Source: Dryocola sp036489025 (GTDB lineage: Bacteria; Pseudomonadota; Gammaproteobacteria; Enterobacterales; Enterobacteriaceae). Taken from it: DNA of 64,000 nt. The stretch spans positions 1 through 64,000 of the forward strand of contig DASXGN010000006.1 of assembly GCA_036489025.1 (NCBI GenBank), read 5' to 3'. The position numbers were made by a program, and so were the translations under genes. The notes below the pieces were generated by a model that saw only the letters and a program-made list of their open reading frames with translations, was not told the DNA's origin and did no database searches. Positions 16,988 through 26,802 of the stretch are shown piece by piece (positions within the stretch are counted from its first letter, which is position 1; each line of letters starts with the position of its first letter).

Positions 16988-18193
16988 TCAGAAATAGAAA
17001 GTAAACTGCGCCACACCCCCGATAGTGCGCATGCGCCCCGCCATCGCGGCTAAGTCAAACTGAACTGAATCTGTCGGGGATAACCCAAGGCCCGCCGTAA
17101 ACACCGAATGATCGTTGCCGCGCATGTCTACACGATAGCCAGCCCTGACCTCTGCCCAGCTGGCTGCGCTTAGTTCTGCCCCAACTGCCGCGTATTGACG
17201 CTTATCAACCGTCTCAAAACCGCTTACTGGAGTCAGGTCGATATCAGTGCTAAACGTTATCGGTCCATTGACCCAGGCTGTTCCCGCGGCAACCTGTGGG
17301 CGAATAACAAATGCGGTTTGCGTACCATTAACCTCACGTGATTTTACACGATTCTCAAACAGGTTTTGCGCGGACAAAGCAACCGTCCAGCTGGGGCTAA
17401 GGTCAGCATATAAGCCGGTATCAATATTGGCGCTCAGCGTCTGGCGCTGCCAGTTCCCATCGCGCAAATCGGACGACTCATAATTATTAATGGCTACATT
17501 ATAATTCCACGTTTCGATACGTTGGATCTTAGGTGTAACGCCGACACCTACTGGTACATTGCCGACTTTAAATGAATTTGCCAGAGAAACGCCGTATTCG
17601 GTAATTAACGCCGCCATACCTTCAGCACGTGAAGTTAAATTGTCCAGGTCATCTTTATCAGGAATTATTGAGCCATTGCTAATCCCTTCGAGATAATCCA
17701 GATCGCTTTGATTAACCATCGCATGGGCGATCCCCTGCCCCCAGGTATTCATCATTAGTGCCACGGGTACGGACTCATTAGGTACGGCAAGAACCATAGC
17801 AAGGCTTAAATTGACACCTGCATGCTTACCGGTGATATCCGAGACAACCTTTTCAAGGTTCCCGGCAGCGGCCTGAACATCACTCGTGCCGATAGTGTTT
17901 TCCAGCTCGTCCCAGGCACTTTTGACCTCGTCAAAGCTATCAATAAGATGCCCAGAGTCGCTGGCCTGAGCACCAAGAGTAGGGGCTATCAAACTAATGT
18001 TTTCACCCGGCGCTGACTTAGCCAACAGCGCTGGGTTGATAAGAGGTGCGGCACCAAATTTGGCAGAAGCAACGCCAACACCGCCCATTGCTGACTGACG
18101 AGCATCAAAGCCATTACTGGTGGCCATAACGCCAGGTGCAGCGGAAGCCACGCCTACAATAATAATGCTACGAATAATTAGAGACTTGTTCAT
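16988..18193 (-). CDS. TraF-like outer-membrane protein of unknown role
   Basis: The 401-residue product begins with a signal peptide (MNKSLIIRSIIIVGVASAAP, cleaved near VMA) and continues as FDARQSAMGGVGVASAKFGAA, alternating beta-strand-like segments and a C-terminal aromatic end (AQFTFYF), which fits a secreted beta-barrel. Enteric homologues are usually annotated as conjugal transfer protein TraF because of a TraF_2 domain, but nothing here links it to conjugation: no tra genes are nearby. It stands alone between ppc and metF, where E. coli has the katG-to-yijO genes. I infer an outer-membrane protein; the substrate is unknown. Confidence 0.75.
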   Translation of the reverse strand: MNKSLIIRSIIIVGVASAAPGVMATSNGFDARQSAMGGVGVASAKFGAAPLINPALLAKSAPGENISLIAPTLGAQASDSGHLIDSFDEVKSAWDELENTIGTSDVQAAAGNLEKVVSDITGKHAGVNLSLAMVLAVPNESVPVALMMNTWGQGIAHAMVNQSDLDYLEGISNGSIIPDKDDLDNLTSRAEGMAALITEYGVSLANSFKVGNVPVGVGVTPKIQRIETWNYNVAINNYESSDLRDGNWQRQTLSANIDTGLYADLSPSWTVALSAQNLFENRVKSREVNGTQTAFVIRPQVAAGTAWVNGPITFSTDIDLTPVSGFETVDKRQYAAVGAELSAASWAEVRAGYRVDMRGNDHSVFTAGLGLSPTDSVQFDLAAMAGRMRTIGGVAQFTFYF

Positions 18194-18625
18194 TTCGCCT
18201 TCACAGAGAATATAATAAATAAGTTTCCAGCGCAGTTCGCTAACCATTATTAGTTAGAGCACCATGCCAATCACATAAATAAAGTAATTATTAAAGCTTT
18301 TATGACCCGTAGATTTATTCGCAGACATTATCATCATTAGCTAAACATTTATCGTCCGAAAAAAAGACACATCTGAAAACATTGCATTATTTATAAAATG
18401 TCGGCATACCCGCATCTGACCAAAAAATACAGTCATTACCTGGGGTGTAATTAATGAAATAAATAGAAGCTGAAAAAGCGAGCATATTATTCGCTTAAAT
18501 CGAATAGTTTTATGAGTAATGGATATTCTGCGCGAGAGGAAAAGCTATCTAACTGATGGAGATAAAGAGGATATTTTTTGCAGCGGTGATTTCAGGCCTG
18601 CAGTGGCAGGGGAATATTGATAGAG
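18194..18625. other. AT-rich intergenic region upstream of the TraF-like gene
   Basis: This stretch between the TraF-like gene and the metF terminator is markedly richer in A and T than its neighbours. I found no convincing gene, RNA or repeat in it. It should hold the promoter of the TraF-like gene; the low GC suggests H-NS binding, but that is inference. Confidence 0.4.
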
Positions 18626-18655
18626 CAACACCCGCTGCGCACAGCGGGTTGTTAT
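18626..18655 (-). terminator. Hairpin after metF
   Basis: On the minus strand an AACCCGCTG/CAGCGGGT-type stem with a short loop follows the metF stop by a few bases. The T run after it is weak, so termination is likely but not certain. Confidence 0.5.
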
Positions 18656-18660
18656 CAATT

Positions 18661-19551
18661 TTACAGACCGGGACGAACACCCAGCGTATGGCAAATCGCG
18701 TAGCTCATCTCGGCACGGTTCAGCGTATAGAAGTGGAAGTCTTTCACGCCTTCGCGGCTGAGAATTTTCACCATATCCATCGCGATGTTGGCACCGACCA
18801 TTTTGCGGGTTTCCGCGTCGTCGTCCAGGCCTTCAAACATTTGCGCCATCCAGTGCGGAACGCGCACGTTGGTCATAGTGGCGAACTTATGCGCCTGCTT
18901 GTAGTTGCTGACCGGCAGAATGCCCGGCACGATTTCAACGTCGATCCCTGCGGCCGCGCAGCGATCGCGGAAGCGTAAATAGCTTTCGACATCGAAGAAG
19001 AACTGCGTGATGGCGCGGTTCGCGCCCGCGTCGATTTTCCGCTTCAGATTGATAAGATCGGCCTGCGCGCTTTTCGCTTCCGGGTGAACTTCCGGATAGG
19101 CGGCGACGGAAATATCGAAATCCCCCACTTCTTTGAGCAGCGTAACCAGGTCAGACGCGTACATATCTGGCTTGCCGCCGCCCGGAGGTAAATCACCGCG
19201 CAGGGCAACGATATGGCGAATCCCGTTATTCCAGTAGTCCTGCGCGATAGTGCGCAGCTCATCACGGCTGGCGTCGATACAGGTCAGATGCGGTGCTGCC
19301 TCCAGGCCGGTACGGTCTTTGATGCCTTTAATGATGCTGTGCGTGCGGTCGCGCTCGCCCGAGTTTGCCCCATAGGTCACGGAGACAAATTTTGGTTTCA
19401 GGCTGCTGAGTCGGTCAATTGAGCTCCACAGGGTCTGTTCCATTTCACTGGTGCGCGGCGGGAAAAACTCAAAGGAAACGTTAATTTGACCGGCAACTTC
19501 GGCCAGACTCTGATTCAGTGCTTCCCGCTGGTTGGCGTGAAAAAAGCTCAT
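18661..19551 (-). CDS. metF: 5,10-methylenetetrahydrofolate reductase MetF
   Basis: MetF reduces methylenetetrahydrofolate to methyltetrahydrofolate, the methyl donor for methionine synthesis, using FAD and NADH. The 296-residue length matches E. coli. The catalytic glutamate in SFEFFPPR, the VTYGA motif and HIVALRGD are present. A run of met boxes lies about 60 bp upstream, so MetJ with S-adenosylmethionine should repress it. Confidence 0.96.
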   Translation of the reverse strand: MSFFHANQREALNQSLAEVAGQINVSFEFFPPRTSEMEQTLWSSIDRLSSLKPKFVSVTYGANSGERDRTHSIIKGIKDRTGLEAAPHLTCIDASRDELRTIAQDYWNNGIRHIVALRGDLPPGGGKPDMYASDLVTLLKEVGDFDISVAAYPEVHPEAKSAQADLINLKRKIDAGANRAITQFFFDVESYLRFRDRCAAAGIDVEIVPGILPVSNYKQAHKFATMTNVRVPHWMAQMFEGLDDDAETRKMVGANIAMDMVKILSREGVKDFHFYTLNRAEMSYAICHTLGVRPGL

Positions 19552-19600
19552 ACCCTTACCTCATCAATCGCATTTATCATTATGTGTTGTTGTGTTTACT

Positions 19601-19632
19601 GCTATCCAGACGTTTAGACGTCCAGATAGCAA
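19601..19632 (-). promoter_or_regulatory. MetJ operator of metF
   Basis: Consecutive 8-bp met boxes AGACGTTT, AGACGTCC and AGATAGCA-like units (consensus AGACGTCT) lie upstream of metF. MetJ dimers bind such tandem boxes cooperatively when loaded with S-adenosylmethionine. Confidence 0.85.
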
Positions 19633-19730
19633 GATGAAGGAAAAGGCTTAGGCCGTCAACTGAAATATCATTGCGCGGACTGAGGAATTCTCACCCTGGA
19701 TGAAATTTATTCACGATACGGCGTTGGGTA

Positions 19731-19757
19731 ATAAAAAGGCCAGCGGATGCTGGCCTT
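19731..19757 (-). terminator. metL terminator
   Basis: On the minus strand AAGGCCAGC/GCTGGCCTT with a four-base loop is followed by TTTTTAT, shortly after the metL stop. Confidence 0.85.
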
Positions 19758-19778
19758 CAGGCGGGTCGTTAAATTTAG

Positions 19779-22211
19779 CTAAAGCAGCTGGGCAAGGCGG
19801 TTCAGGTCTGACTGAATCGCGCCTGCGGTCACATCACGCCCGGCCCCCGGGCCACGGATAACCAGCGGGTTATCGCGATACCAGCGGCTTTCGATAGCAA
19901 AAACGTTATCGCACGGCAGTAGCGCGGCCAGAGGGTGTTCAGGGCGAACCGCCTCCACGCCTACCCGAGCCTTGCCGTTAGCGTCAAAACGGGCCACATA
20001 GCGCAGCACCAGCCCCATCTCCTGCGCGGCTTCCAGGCGCTGCACCATTTGCTCGTTTAGCTCGTCGCCGTTTTCGAAGAAATGATCTACCGAGCCTTCC
20101 TCACAGCCGTTCGGCACCAGCGACTCAACTCGCACCTGATTGGGTTCAATGTCGTAGCCCGCTTCACGGGCCAGAATCACTAGCTTGCGCATAACGTCTT
20201 TCCCGGAGAGATCGACGCGCGGATCGGGTTCCGTCAGCCCTTGCTGCCAGGCCTGATCGACCAGATCGGTAAACGGTACGGTGCCGTCAAACTGCAAGAA
20301 CAGCCACGAAAGCGTGCCGGAGAAAATTCCGCTAATGGCCAGAATGGCGTCGCCGCTGTCACGCAGGTCGCGCACCGTGTGGTTGACCGGCAGGCCCGCC
20401 CCGACGGTGGCGTTGTACAGCCAGTGGCGACCCGTCTTTTCAAACGCGTCGCGAATCTGGCGATACTTCTGCCCGTTGCCTGCGCCAGCCAGCTTATTAG
20501 CGCTGATGACGTGGAAACCGTGGCTGGCGAAGTCGAGATATTGATCGGCCAGCTGTTCGCTAGCCGTCACGTCCAGCACGACTAAATCATCATACGGGTG
20601 GGCGCGCATCCACAGGAACAGAGATTCTTCATCCTGCTCAACCGCTTCGTCGTTAAAGAAGGCCAGGGCGCGGCTGGCGTCCAGACCTTCGTAGTTAAGC
20701 AGGCTGCGGCGGCTGTCCACCACGCCCGCCAGCACAAATTCAAATCCGGTGCGCGCCGAGATAGTTTCCTGCTCGCGAGCAAACAGCTCTAGCCAGCGAG
20801 AACCAATATTCCCTTTGCCAAACAGCACAAGGCCAATACGCTTTTCTGCACGGAACAGCGACTTGTGCAGGCCCTGAATCAGGTTTTCCGTCGGGCCGCC
20901 GCGCAGAACAGCAACCATGCTGATACCGTCTTCAGACTGCCAGATATATTCCACCGGATGGTCTTTCAGCTGCTGCCAGAAACGATGGCTGTGCAGCGGA
21001 TTGCGGCAGACGCCTGCCCCAACCATCGCCACCAGCGCCAGACCTTCGCGCAGGCGCAGCTCGCCCGGCAGGCCCGTATCCTGCAAAATTTGCAGCGCGC
21101 TGTTCACGACTTCTGAGGTATAGCAAAGCTGGAGCAGGTTGCGATCCGGGTGGACGCCGATGGACAGCGGGCGGATCTGCGCACGCTTAAGCAGCGTATC
21201 CAGCTCTTTCTGCGCCAGCTTGAAATCCTGCTGCGGAGCAACGTGGAACTCAATCAGGCAGATGTCGTCATGGCTGGTCACAATGCGGGCGCCCGTGCCG
21301 GAAGCAAGAACGCGTTCAATACGGGTGGAGCCTTGCTCCGGGGAATAACTACAGCGCAGCTGAAGATCGATATCGCTGCCGGAAACCGGCTGCAGCGTGC
21401 GAGCATGCAGTACCGGGGCGGCAAGGCGTGCCAGCTCGCTGGCTTCGTCCAGACGCAGCAGCGGCAGCAGGCAGGCGTCTTTCACTTTACGCGGATCGGC
21501 ACTGTAAACGCCGGCCACATCGCTCCAGATAGTGACGCGGGAAACGCCTGCCAGCGCACCAATCTGCGTCGCCGAGTAGTCTGAACCGTTGCGGCCAAGC
21601 AGCACAGTTTCGCCCGCATCGTTGCGACAGATAAAACCGGTGACCACAAGGCGTTTATGCGGATGCTGAGCCATTAACTCTTGCAGCAGAGGCCAGGATA
21701 AACCTTCGTTTACCTGCGGCTGTGCCGCACGTTCAGCGCGCATAAATTCACGGGCGTCAAGCCACGCGGCTTCAACACCCTGCAAATTAAGTACCGCAGC
21801 CATCAGACGCGCAGACCAGATTTCACCGTGGCCGACAACTTCGGCATACACCGCATCGGTAATTTTGCCGTCCAGCAGCCCAGCCAGACGTTCGAGATCG
21901 TGAATAAACTCGCCGATCATGCCGTCCGCCACTTCCGGAGGAAGTAGACCACCGATGAGCTCGCTTTGATAGCGGCGCAGCGCCTGCTGAACCTGATGGG
22001 CAGAAAGCCTGTCGCTCTGGCTCAGCTTGAGCCAGTTGATGAGCTGGTTGGTGGTGCTGCCCGCGGCGGACACCACCATCATGTCGCCCGGCCTGGAATA
22101 CTCGGTCATGATACCTGCCACGCGCAGATAACACTTCACATCTGCAAGGCTACTGCCGCCAAACTTATGCAGTTGACGAACCGGCGTCCCTGCTGGTGCT
22201 GAAACACTCAT
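19779..22211 (-). CDS. metL: Bifunctional aspartokinase II / homoserine dehydrogenase II MetL
   Basis: MetL carries out the first and third steps from aspartate to homoserine for methionine. The N-terminal kinase domain begins with HKFGGSSLAD and includes GRNGSDYSATQIGAL; a middle regulatory segment follows; the C-terminal dehydrogenase shows the nucleotide-binding LFGKGNIGSRW (near residue 470) and the VSANKLAGA motif. The 810-residue length equals E. coli MetL. It begins 2 bp after the metB stop, so metB and metL form one operon under the MetJ operator upstream of metB. Confidence 0.96.
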   Translation of the reverse strand: MSVSAPAGTPVRQLHKFGGSSLADVKCYLRVAGIMTEYSRPGDMMVVSAAGSTTNQLINWLKLSQSDRLSAHQVQQALRRYQSELIGGLLPPEVADGMIGEFIHDLERLAGLLDGKITDAVYAEVVGHGEIWSARLMAAVLNLQGVEAAWLDAREFMRAERAAQPQVNEGLSWPLLQELMAQHPHKRLVVTGFICRNDAGETVLLGRNGSDYSATQIGALAGVSRVTIWSDVAGVYSADPRKVKDACLLPLLRLDEASELARLAAPVLHARTLQPVSGSDIDLQLRCSYSPEQGSTRIERVLASGTGARIVTSHDDICLIEFHVAPQQDFKLAQKELDTLLKRAQIRPLSIGVHPDRNLLQLCYTSEVVNSALQILQDTGLPGELRLREGLALVAMVGAGVCRNPLHSHRFWQQLKDHPVEYIWQSEDGISMVAVLRGGPTENLIQGLHKSLFRAEKRIGLVLFGKGNIGSRWLELFAREQETISARTGFEFVLAGVVDSRRSLLNYEGLDASRALAFFNDEAVEQDEESLFLWMRAHPYDDLVVLDVTASEQLADQYLDFASHGFHVISANKLAGAGNGQKYRQIRDAFEKTGRHWLYNATVGAGLPVNHTVRDLRDSGDAILAISGIFSGTLSWLFLQFDGTVPFTDLVDQAWQQGLTEPDPRVDLSGKDVMRKLVILAREAGYDIEPNQVRVESLVPNGCEEGSVDHFFENGDELNEQMVQRLEAAQEMGLVLRYVARFDANGKARVGVEAVRPEHPLAALLPCDNVFAIESRWYRDNPLVIRGPGAGRDVTAGAIQSDLNRLAQLL

Positions 22212-22213
22212 GC

Positions 22214-23374
22214 TTACCCCTTGGCTGCAACCCGGAACGCATTTTCCAGGTCAGCAATTAAATCTTCACCATCTTCAATACCGGTCGATATACGCAGCAG
22301 CATTTCGGAAATGCCAGCCGCCGCTCGCGCTTCCGGTGCCATGCCCGCGTGGGTCATGGTTGCCGCATGCGATATCAGGCTTTCCACGCCACCCAGCGAT
22401 TCCGCCAGGGTGAAGAGCGACAGCCCGCTCAGGAAACGACGCAGGGTCTGCTCGTCGCCGTCTAATTCAAAACTCAACATCGCCCCGAAACCTTTCTGCT
22501 GGCGGGCAGCAATTTCATGCCCTGGGTTTTCCGGCAGCGAAGGATGATACAGTTTTTTCACCAGCGGCTGGGCCTTCAGGAACGCCACAACCGCCTGTGC
22601 GTTCCGCTGCGCAACTTCCATACGCGGCGAAAGCGTTCTTAGCCCACGCAGCAGCAGATAGCTGTCAAACGCGCTGCCGGTCACGCCGATATTATTCGCC
22701 CACCATGCAAGCTCGGTGACAGTATCGGCATCTTTAGCGATCACTACACCCGCCACCACGTCAGAGTGGCCGTTTAAATATTTGGTGCAGGAGTGCAGAA
22801 CCAGATCGGCCCCCAGCGCCAGCGGGTTTTGCAGCGCCGGACTCAGGAAGGTGTTGTCGACGACGCTTACCGCCCCGGCCTCACGCGCTGCGGCGCATAT
22901 CTTCGCAATATCTACCACGCGCAACAATGGGTTACTTGGACTTTCTACCAGCACCAGTTTCGGTTTTTCAGCCAGCGCCGCATTTAAGGCTGCCTCATCA
23001 CTCTGATCGACAAATAAAACGCGGTAAGCACTGCGTTTTGCCAGGCTGTCGAACAGGCGGTAGCTGCCGCCGTAGCAGTCGTGCGGAGCGACCAGCAAAT
23101 CGCCAGGCTGCAGAAATACCGTCGTCACAAGATGAATCGCTGACATACCGGTATTCGTCATCACCGCGCCCGCACCGCCTTCCAGTTCTGCCAGCGCGCG
23201 CTGCACAACATCGCGCGTAGGATTGCCGCGACGCGAATAATCATGCGCACGCGGCTCATTAAAACCCGTGAAGTTATAGGTACTTGAAAGGTGGATGGGG
23301 GGAACAACACAGCCGTATTGCTCGTCATCGTTCAAACCGCTACGTACTGCGATAGTTGCCTGTTTGCGCGTCAT
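22214..23374 (-). CDS. metB: Cystathionine gamma-synthase MetB
   Basis: MetB joins O-succinylhomoserine and cysteine to cystathionine with pyridoxal phosphate. The cofactor lysine lies in SCTKYLNGHSDV, and the fold-type I motifs (NTGMSAIHL, VVDNTFLSPALQ) are intact. The 386 residues equal the E. coli length. It is the first gene of metB-metL and is divergent from metJ. Confidence 0.96.
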   Translation of the reverse strand: MTRKQATIAVRSGLNDDEQYGCVVPPIHLSSTYNFTGFNEPRAHDYSRRGNPTRDVVQRALAELEGGAGAVMTNTGMSAIHLVTTVFLQPGDLLVAPHDCYGGSYRLFDSLAKRSAYRVLFVDQSDEAALNAALAEKPKLVLVESPSNPLLRVVDIAKICAAAREAGAVSVVDNTFLSPALQNPLALGADLVLHSCTKYLNGHSDVVAGVVIAKDADTVTELAWWANNIGVTGSAFDSYLLLRGLRTLSPRMEVAQRNAQAVVAFLKAQPLVKKLYHPSLPENPGHEIAARQQKGFGAMLSFELDGDEQTLRRFLSGLSLFTLAESLGGVESLISHAATMTHAGMAPEARAAAGISEMLLRISTGIEDGEDLIADLENAFRVAAKG

Positions 23375-23432
23375 GGCTTTCCGAATCCTTGCTGGTCGAA
23401 TGAGAGTCAGGCATCAGAGTAAACACTGCAAA

Positions 23433-23464
23433 GATGGACGTCAATACATCTGGACATCTAAACT
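23433..23464. promoter_or_regulatory. MetJ operator between metB and metJ
   Basis: Four consecutive met-box-like octamers, including TGGACGTC and TGGACATC, lie between the divergent metB and metJ genes, as in E. coli. They should mediate repression of metBL and autorepression of metJ. Confidence 0.85.
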
Positions 23465-23637
23465 TCTTTGCGTATAGATTGAGCAAACGCGAAATAGCCG
23501 TTAAAATTATATGCTTTAGCGTGATAGCGTCGCAGACTGCGCGGGTATCAGAGCTGTAAACTAAGACATATAATCGCCCGGATCGTGCCATACCCGATTT
23601 GAGCATGTTTAATTGATAAGAGGATTAAAGGTATCTC

Positions 23638-23955
23638 ATGGCTGAATGGAGCGGCGAATATATCAGCCCTTACGCTGAGCACGGTAAGAAGAGTGAACAA
23701 GTAAAAAAAATTACGGTTTCCATTCCTCTGAAAGTGTTAAAAATCCTTACCGATGAGCGCACCCGTCGCCAGGTAAACAACCTGCGCCACGCAACCAACA
23801 GTGAGCTGCTGTGTGAGGCATTCCTGCACGCGTTTACTGGTCAGCCTCTGCCGAACGATGCGGATCTGCGCAAAGAGCGTAGTGATGAGATTCCGGAAGA
23901 AGCGAAGGTGATTATGCGCGAGCTGGGGATCGATCCGGATACCTGGGAATACTAA
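23638..23955 (+). CDS. metJ: Methionine repressor MetJ
   Basis: MetJ is a ribbon-helix-helix repressor that binds met boxes with S-adenosylmethionine as corepressor. The 105-residue product is nearly identical to E. coli MetJ, including the DNA-contacting beta strand KKITVSIPLKVLK and the helix RTRRQVNNLRHATNSELLCEAF. It is divergent from metB and is preceded by GAGGATTAAAGG. Confidence 0.97.
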   Translation: MAEWSGEYISPYAEHGKKSEQVKKITVSIPLKVLKILTDERTRRQVNNLRHATNSELLCEAFLHAFTGQPLPNDADLRKERSDEIPEEAKVIMRELGIDPDTWEY

Positions 23956-23975
23956 TTCCGCCGGATGACAGAAAC

Positions 23976-24003
23976 AAAAAAGGCGCCCTCAGGCGCCTTT
24001 CTC
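23976..24003 (+). terminator. Terminator between convergent metJ and rpmE
   Basis: A GGCGCC/GGCGCC stem with a CTCA loop is flanked by A and T runs on its two sides, so it can serve both metJ and rpmE. Confidence 0.85.
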
Positions 24004-24017
24004 TTTTTGGTGCGAAC

Positions 24018-24233
24018 TTATTTCTTCGCGCCTGGTACGCTGAAACGCTTGTTGAAGCGGTCAACGCGGCCACCGGTAGCAACGTCACGCTGCTTGCCAG
24101 TGTAGAACGGGTGGCATTCGCCACAAACGTCCAGGTTCAGATCGTGACCCGCAGTGGAGCGAATCTGGATAGAATTACCGCAAGAGCAGTTTGCAGTAAT
24201 GAAATCGTATTTAGGGTGGATATCTTTTTTCAT
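24018..24233 (-). CDS. rpmE: 50S ribosomal protein L31, zinc form
   Basis: L31 bridges the large and small ribosomal subunits. The 71-residue product carries the four-cysteine zinc-binding set (CSCG and DVCGEC), so it is the zinc-dependent type; the zinc-free paralogue would be encoded elsewhere. It ends GKQRDVATGGRVDRFNKRF before a short tail. It is divergent from priA. Confidence 0.96.
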   Translation of the reverse strand: MKKDIHPKYDFITANCSCGNSIQIRSTAGHDLNLDVCGECHPFYTGKQRDVATGGRVDRFNKRFSVPGAKK

Positions 24234-24442
24234 GGAAAACCTCAGGTCTAAGGCCGCGTCGCTCTTCCAGCCCTAACGCCAGACACCACGCGATGTTAAT
24301 AAAGTAGGTTTATTCGAAGCCAAAACTGCGCATCAAAGGCGGCGAATCATACAGAATCCCATCGGGGCATGCAAACTGATCCGCAATTTCGTGCACACAC
24401 AGTGTACACTATCTCGTCTTTTTTATCAGCCCGGATGCTTTC

Positions 24443-26638
24443 ATGCCTGTCGCTCACGTCGCTTTACCGGTCCCACTTGCCCGCACTTTTGACTATCTGA
24501 TCCCCATCGGAATGCAGGTGGCAGCGGGCTGTCGCGTGACCGTGCCGTTTGGTAAACGTGAGGCCGTGGGAATCGTGGTTGCCGTCAGCGAGAAAAGCGA
24601 GCTGCCGCTGAGCGATCTTAAGCCGGTGATTGATGTGCTCGATGGCGCGTCGCTATTCCCGGCTTCTTTATGGCGCGTTCTGCTGTGGGCGAAGGACTAT
24701 TATCATCACCCTATCGGCGACGTGCTGTTTCACGCGCTGCCCATCCTGCTTCGCCAGGGGAAGCCTGCCCACCACGCCCCTCTGTGGTACTGGTTTGCCA
24801 CGGAAGAAGGCAAGGCGGTCGATCTTAACAGCCTGAAACGTGCACCAAAGCAGCAGCAGGCGCTGGCCGCCGTGCGCCAGAAAGATATCTGGCGACATCA
24901 GGTTGCCGATCTGGATATCAGCGAACCGGGGTTGCAAGCCTTGCGAGCCAAAGGGCTGTGCGACTTAAAAAGCGCCGCGCCCGCCGCCGCCGACTGGCGT
25001 GATAATTATTCCGTCACCGGCGAACGTTTACGCCTGAATACCGAGCAGGCAACCGCCGTGGGGGCGATTCACAGCGCGGCAGACCACTTTTCAGCCTGGC
25101 TGCTCGCGGGGATTACCGGCTCGGGCAAAACTGAAGTCTATCTAAGCGTGCTTGAAAACGTTCTCGCCCAGGGCAAGCAGGCGCTGGTTTTGGTACCCGA
25201 AATTGGCCTGACGCCGCAAACCATCGCCCGCTTCCGGGAACGCTTTAACGCCCCGGTAGAAGTTCTGCACTCCGGCCTGAACGACAGCGAGCGCCTTGCC
25301 GTATGGCTAAAGGCGAGAAGCGGCGAAGCGGCCATTGTGATTGGTACGCGCTCTTCCCTCTTCACGCCTTTCTGCCGCCTGGGCGTCATCGTCATCGACG
25401 AAGAGCACGACAGCTCCTATAAGCAGCAGGAAGGCTGGCGCTATCACGCCCGCGATTTAGCCGTCTACCGGGCGCACGCGGAAGATATTCCGATTATTCT
25501 GGGCTCGGCAACGCCCGCGCTGGAAACGCTGCATAACGTCCAGCTTGGGAAATATCGCCCGCTACGCCTGACGAAGCGGGCCGGCAATGCCCGCCCGGCG
25601 ATGCAGCAGGTTGTTGATTTAAAAGCTCAGCCGTTGAAGTCCGGCCTTGCGCCAGCGCTGATCAAGAAAATCGGGCAGCATTTACAGGCGGATAACCAGG
25701 TCATTCTGTTCCTGAACCGCCGGGGATTTGCGCCCGCCCTGCTCTGCCATGAATGCGGATGGATTGCCGAGTGCCCGCGCTGCGATCGCTACTTCACGCT
25801 GCATCAGGGTTCGCGTCAGCTGCGCTGCCACCATTGTGACAGTCAGCGTCCGATTCCCCATCAGTGTCCCGGCTGTGGGTCAACCAACCTGTTGCCCGTG
25901 GGCATGGGTACGGAGCAGCTCGAGCAAAGCATGGCCACCATGTTCCCGAACGTGCCGCTTTCACGTATCGACCGTGACACCACCAGCCGTAAAGGCGCGC
26001 TGGAGCAGCAGCTGGCGGAAGTTCATCGCGGCGGGGCGCGTATTCTTATCGGCACGCAGATGCTGGCCAAGGGGCACCACTTTCCTGATGTAACGCTGGT
26101 CGCACTGCTGGACGTTGACGGCGCGCTATTCTCGGCAGATTTCCGGGCGGCAGAACGCTTTGCGCAGCTCTACGTTCAGGTCTCTGGCCGTGCCGGGCGA
26201 GCGGGTAAACAGGGCGAAGTGGTGCTGCAAACCCACCATCCGGAGCATCCGCTGCTGCAAACGTTGCTGAGCCAGGGTTACGACGCCTTCGCCAGCCAGG
26301 CATTAGTTGAGCGCCAGACGGTATTTTTACCGCCGTTTACCAGCCACGTGATTTTCCGCGCCGAAGATCAAAATAACCAGCAGGCTCCGCTGTTCCTCCA
26401 GCAGCTGCGCAACCTGCTGGAATCCAGCCCGCTGCGCGATGAACATCTGTGGGTTATGGGGCCAGTTCCTTCGCTACAGCCAAAACGCGGCGGACGTTTC
26501 CGCTGGCAAATTCTCCTTCAGCATCCGTCTCGCGCCCGCCTGCAGCGATTAATAAGCCACTCCCTGGCGCTGGTAAACACCCTGCCGGAGGCGCGTAAAG
26601 TGAAGTGGATGCTGGATGTCGATCCGATAGAAGGCTAA
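24443..26638 (+). CDS. priA: Primosomal replication restart helicase PriA
   Basis: PriA recognises stalled forks and reloads the replicative helicase. In order: a 3' DNA-binding domain (about residues 1-105), a winged helix, the ATPase with Walker A GITGSGKTEVY and DEEHDSSYK box, and eight zinc-binding cysteines in two clusters (CHECGWIAECPRC; CHHCDSQ...CPGCGS), then the second helicase lobe with SGRAGRAGKQG. The 731 residues are one short of E. coli PriA. Confidence 0.96.
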   Translation: MPVAHVALPVPLARTFDYLIPIGMQVAAGCRVTVPFGKREAVGIVVAVSEKSELPLSDLKPVIDVLDGASLFPASLWRVLLWAKDYYHHPIGDVLFHALPILLRQGKPAHHAPLWYWFATEEGKAVDLNSLKRAPKQQQALAAVRQKDIWRHQVADLDISEPGLQALRAKGLCDLKSAAPAAADWRDNYSVTGERLRLNTEQATAVGAIHSAADHFSAWLLAGITGSGKTEVYLSVLENVLAQGKQALVLVPEIGLTPQTIARFRERFNAPVEVLHSGLNDSERLAVWLKARSGEAAIVIGTRSSLFTPFCRLGVIVIDEEHDSSYKQQEGWRYHARDLAVYRAHAEDIPIILGSATPALETLHNVQLGKYRPLRLTKRAGNARPAMQQVVDLKAQPLKSGLAPALIKKIGQHLQADNQVILFLNRRGFAPALLCHECGWIAECPRCDRYFTLHQGSRQLRCHHCDSQRPIPHQCPGCGSTNLLPVGMGTEQLEQSMATMFPNVPLSRIDRDTTSRKGALEQQLAEVHRGGARILIGTQMLAKGHHFPDVTLVALLDVDGALFSADFRAAERFAQLYVQVSGRAGRAGKQGEVVLQTHHPEHPLLQTLLSQGYDAFASQALVERQTVFLPPFTSHVIFRAEDQNNQQAPLFLQQLRNLLESSPLRDEHLWVMGPVPSLQPKRGGRFRWQILLQHPSRARLQRLISHSLALVNTLPEARKVKWMLDVDPIEG

Positions 26639-26802
26639 GGCGTTTCGGGTCGGTAATGCGAAGCGGATCGAAAAATTCCGCGCCCGTCACACTTTTGATG
26701 AAATATCTGTAACAGGCGACAGCATTATTCTGCTAACAATGTGAAGATTAACAGACATCAAGGACGTGTCGAGGCCTGCGGAGTGCCAGCGAGGAGAAGA
26801 AG

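Noticed and set aside
16988..18193. Reading the TraF-like gene as evidence of a conjugative element
   Set aside because: No other transfer gene, integrase or direct repeat flanks it; the name is a domain label shared by many exported chromosomal proteins.
18194..18625. A hidden small RNA or short gene in the AT-rich spacer
   Set aside because: I found no promoter-terminator pair or open frame with a ribosome-binding site that stands out from AT-rich background.
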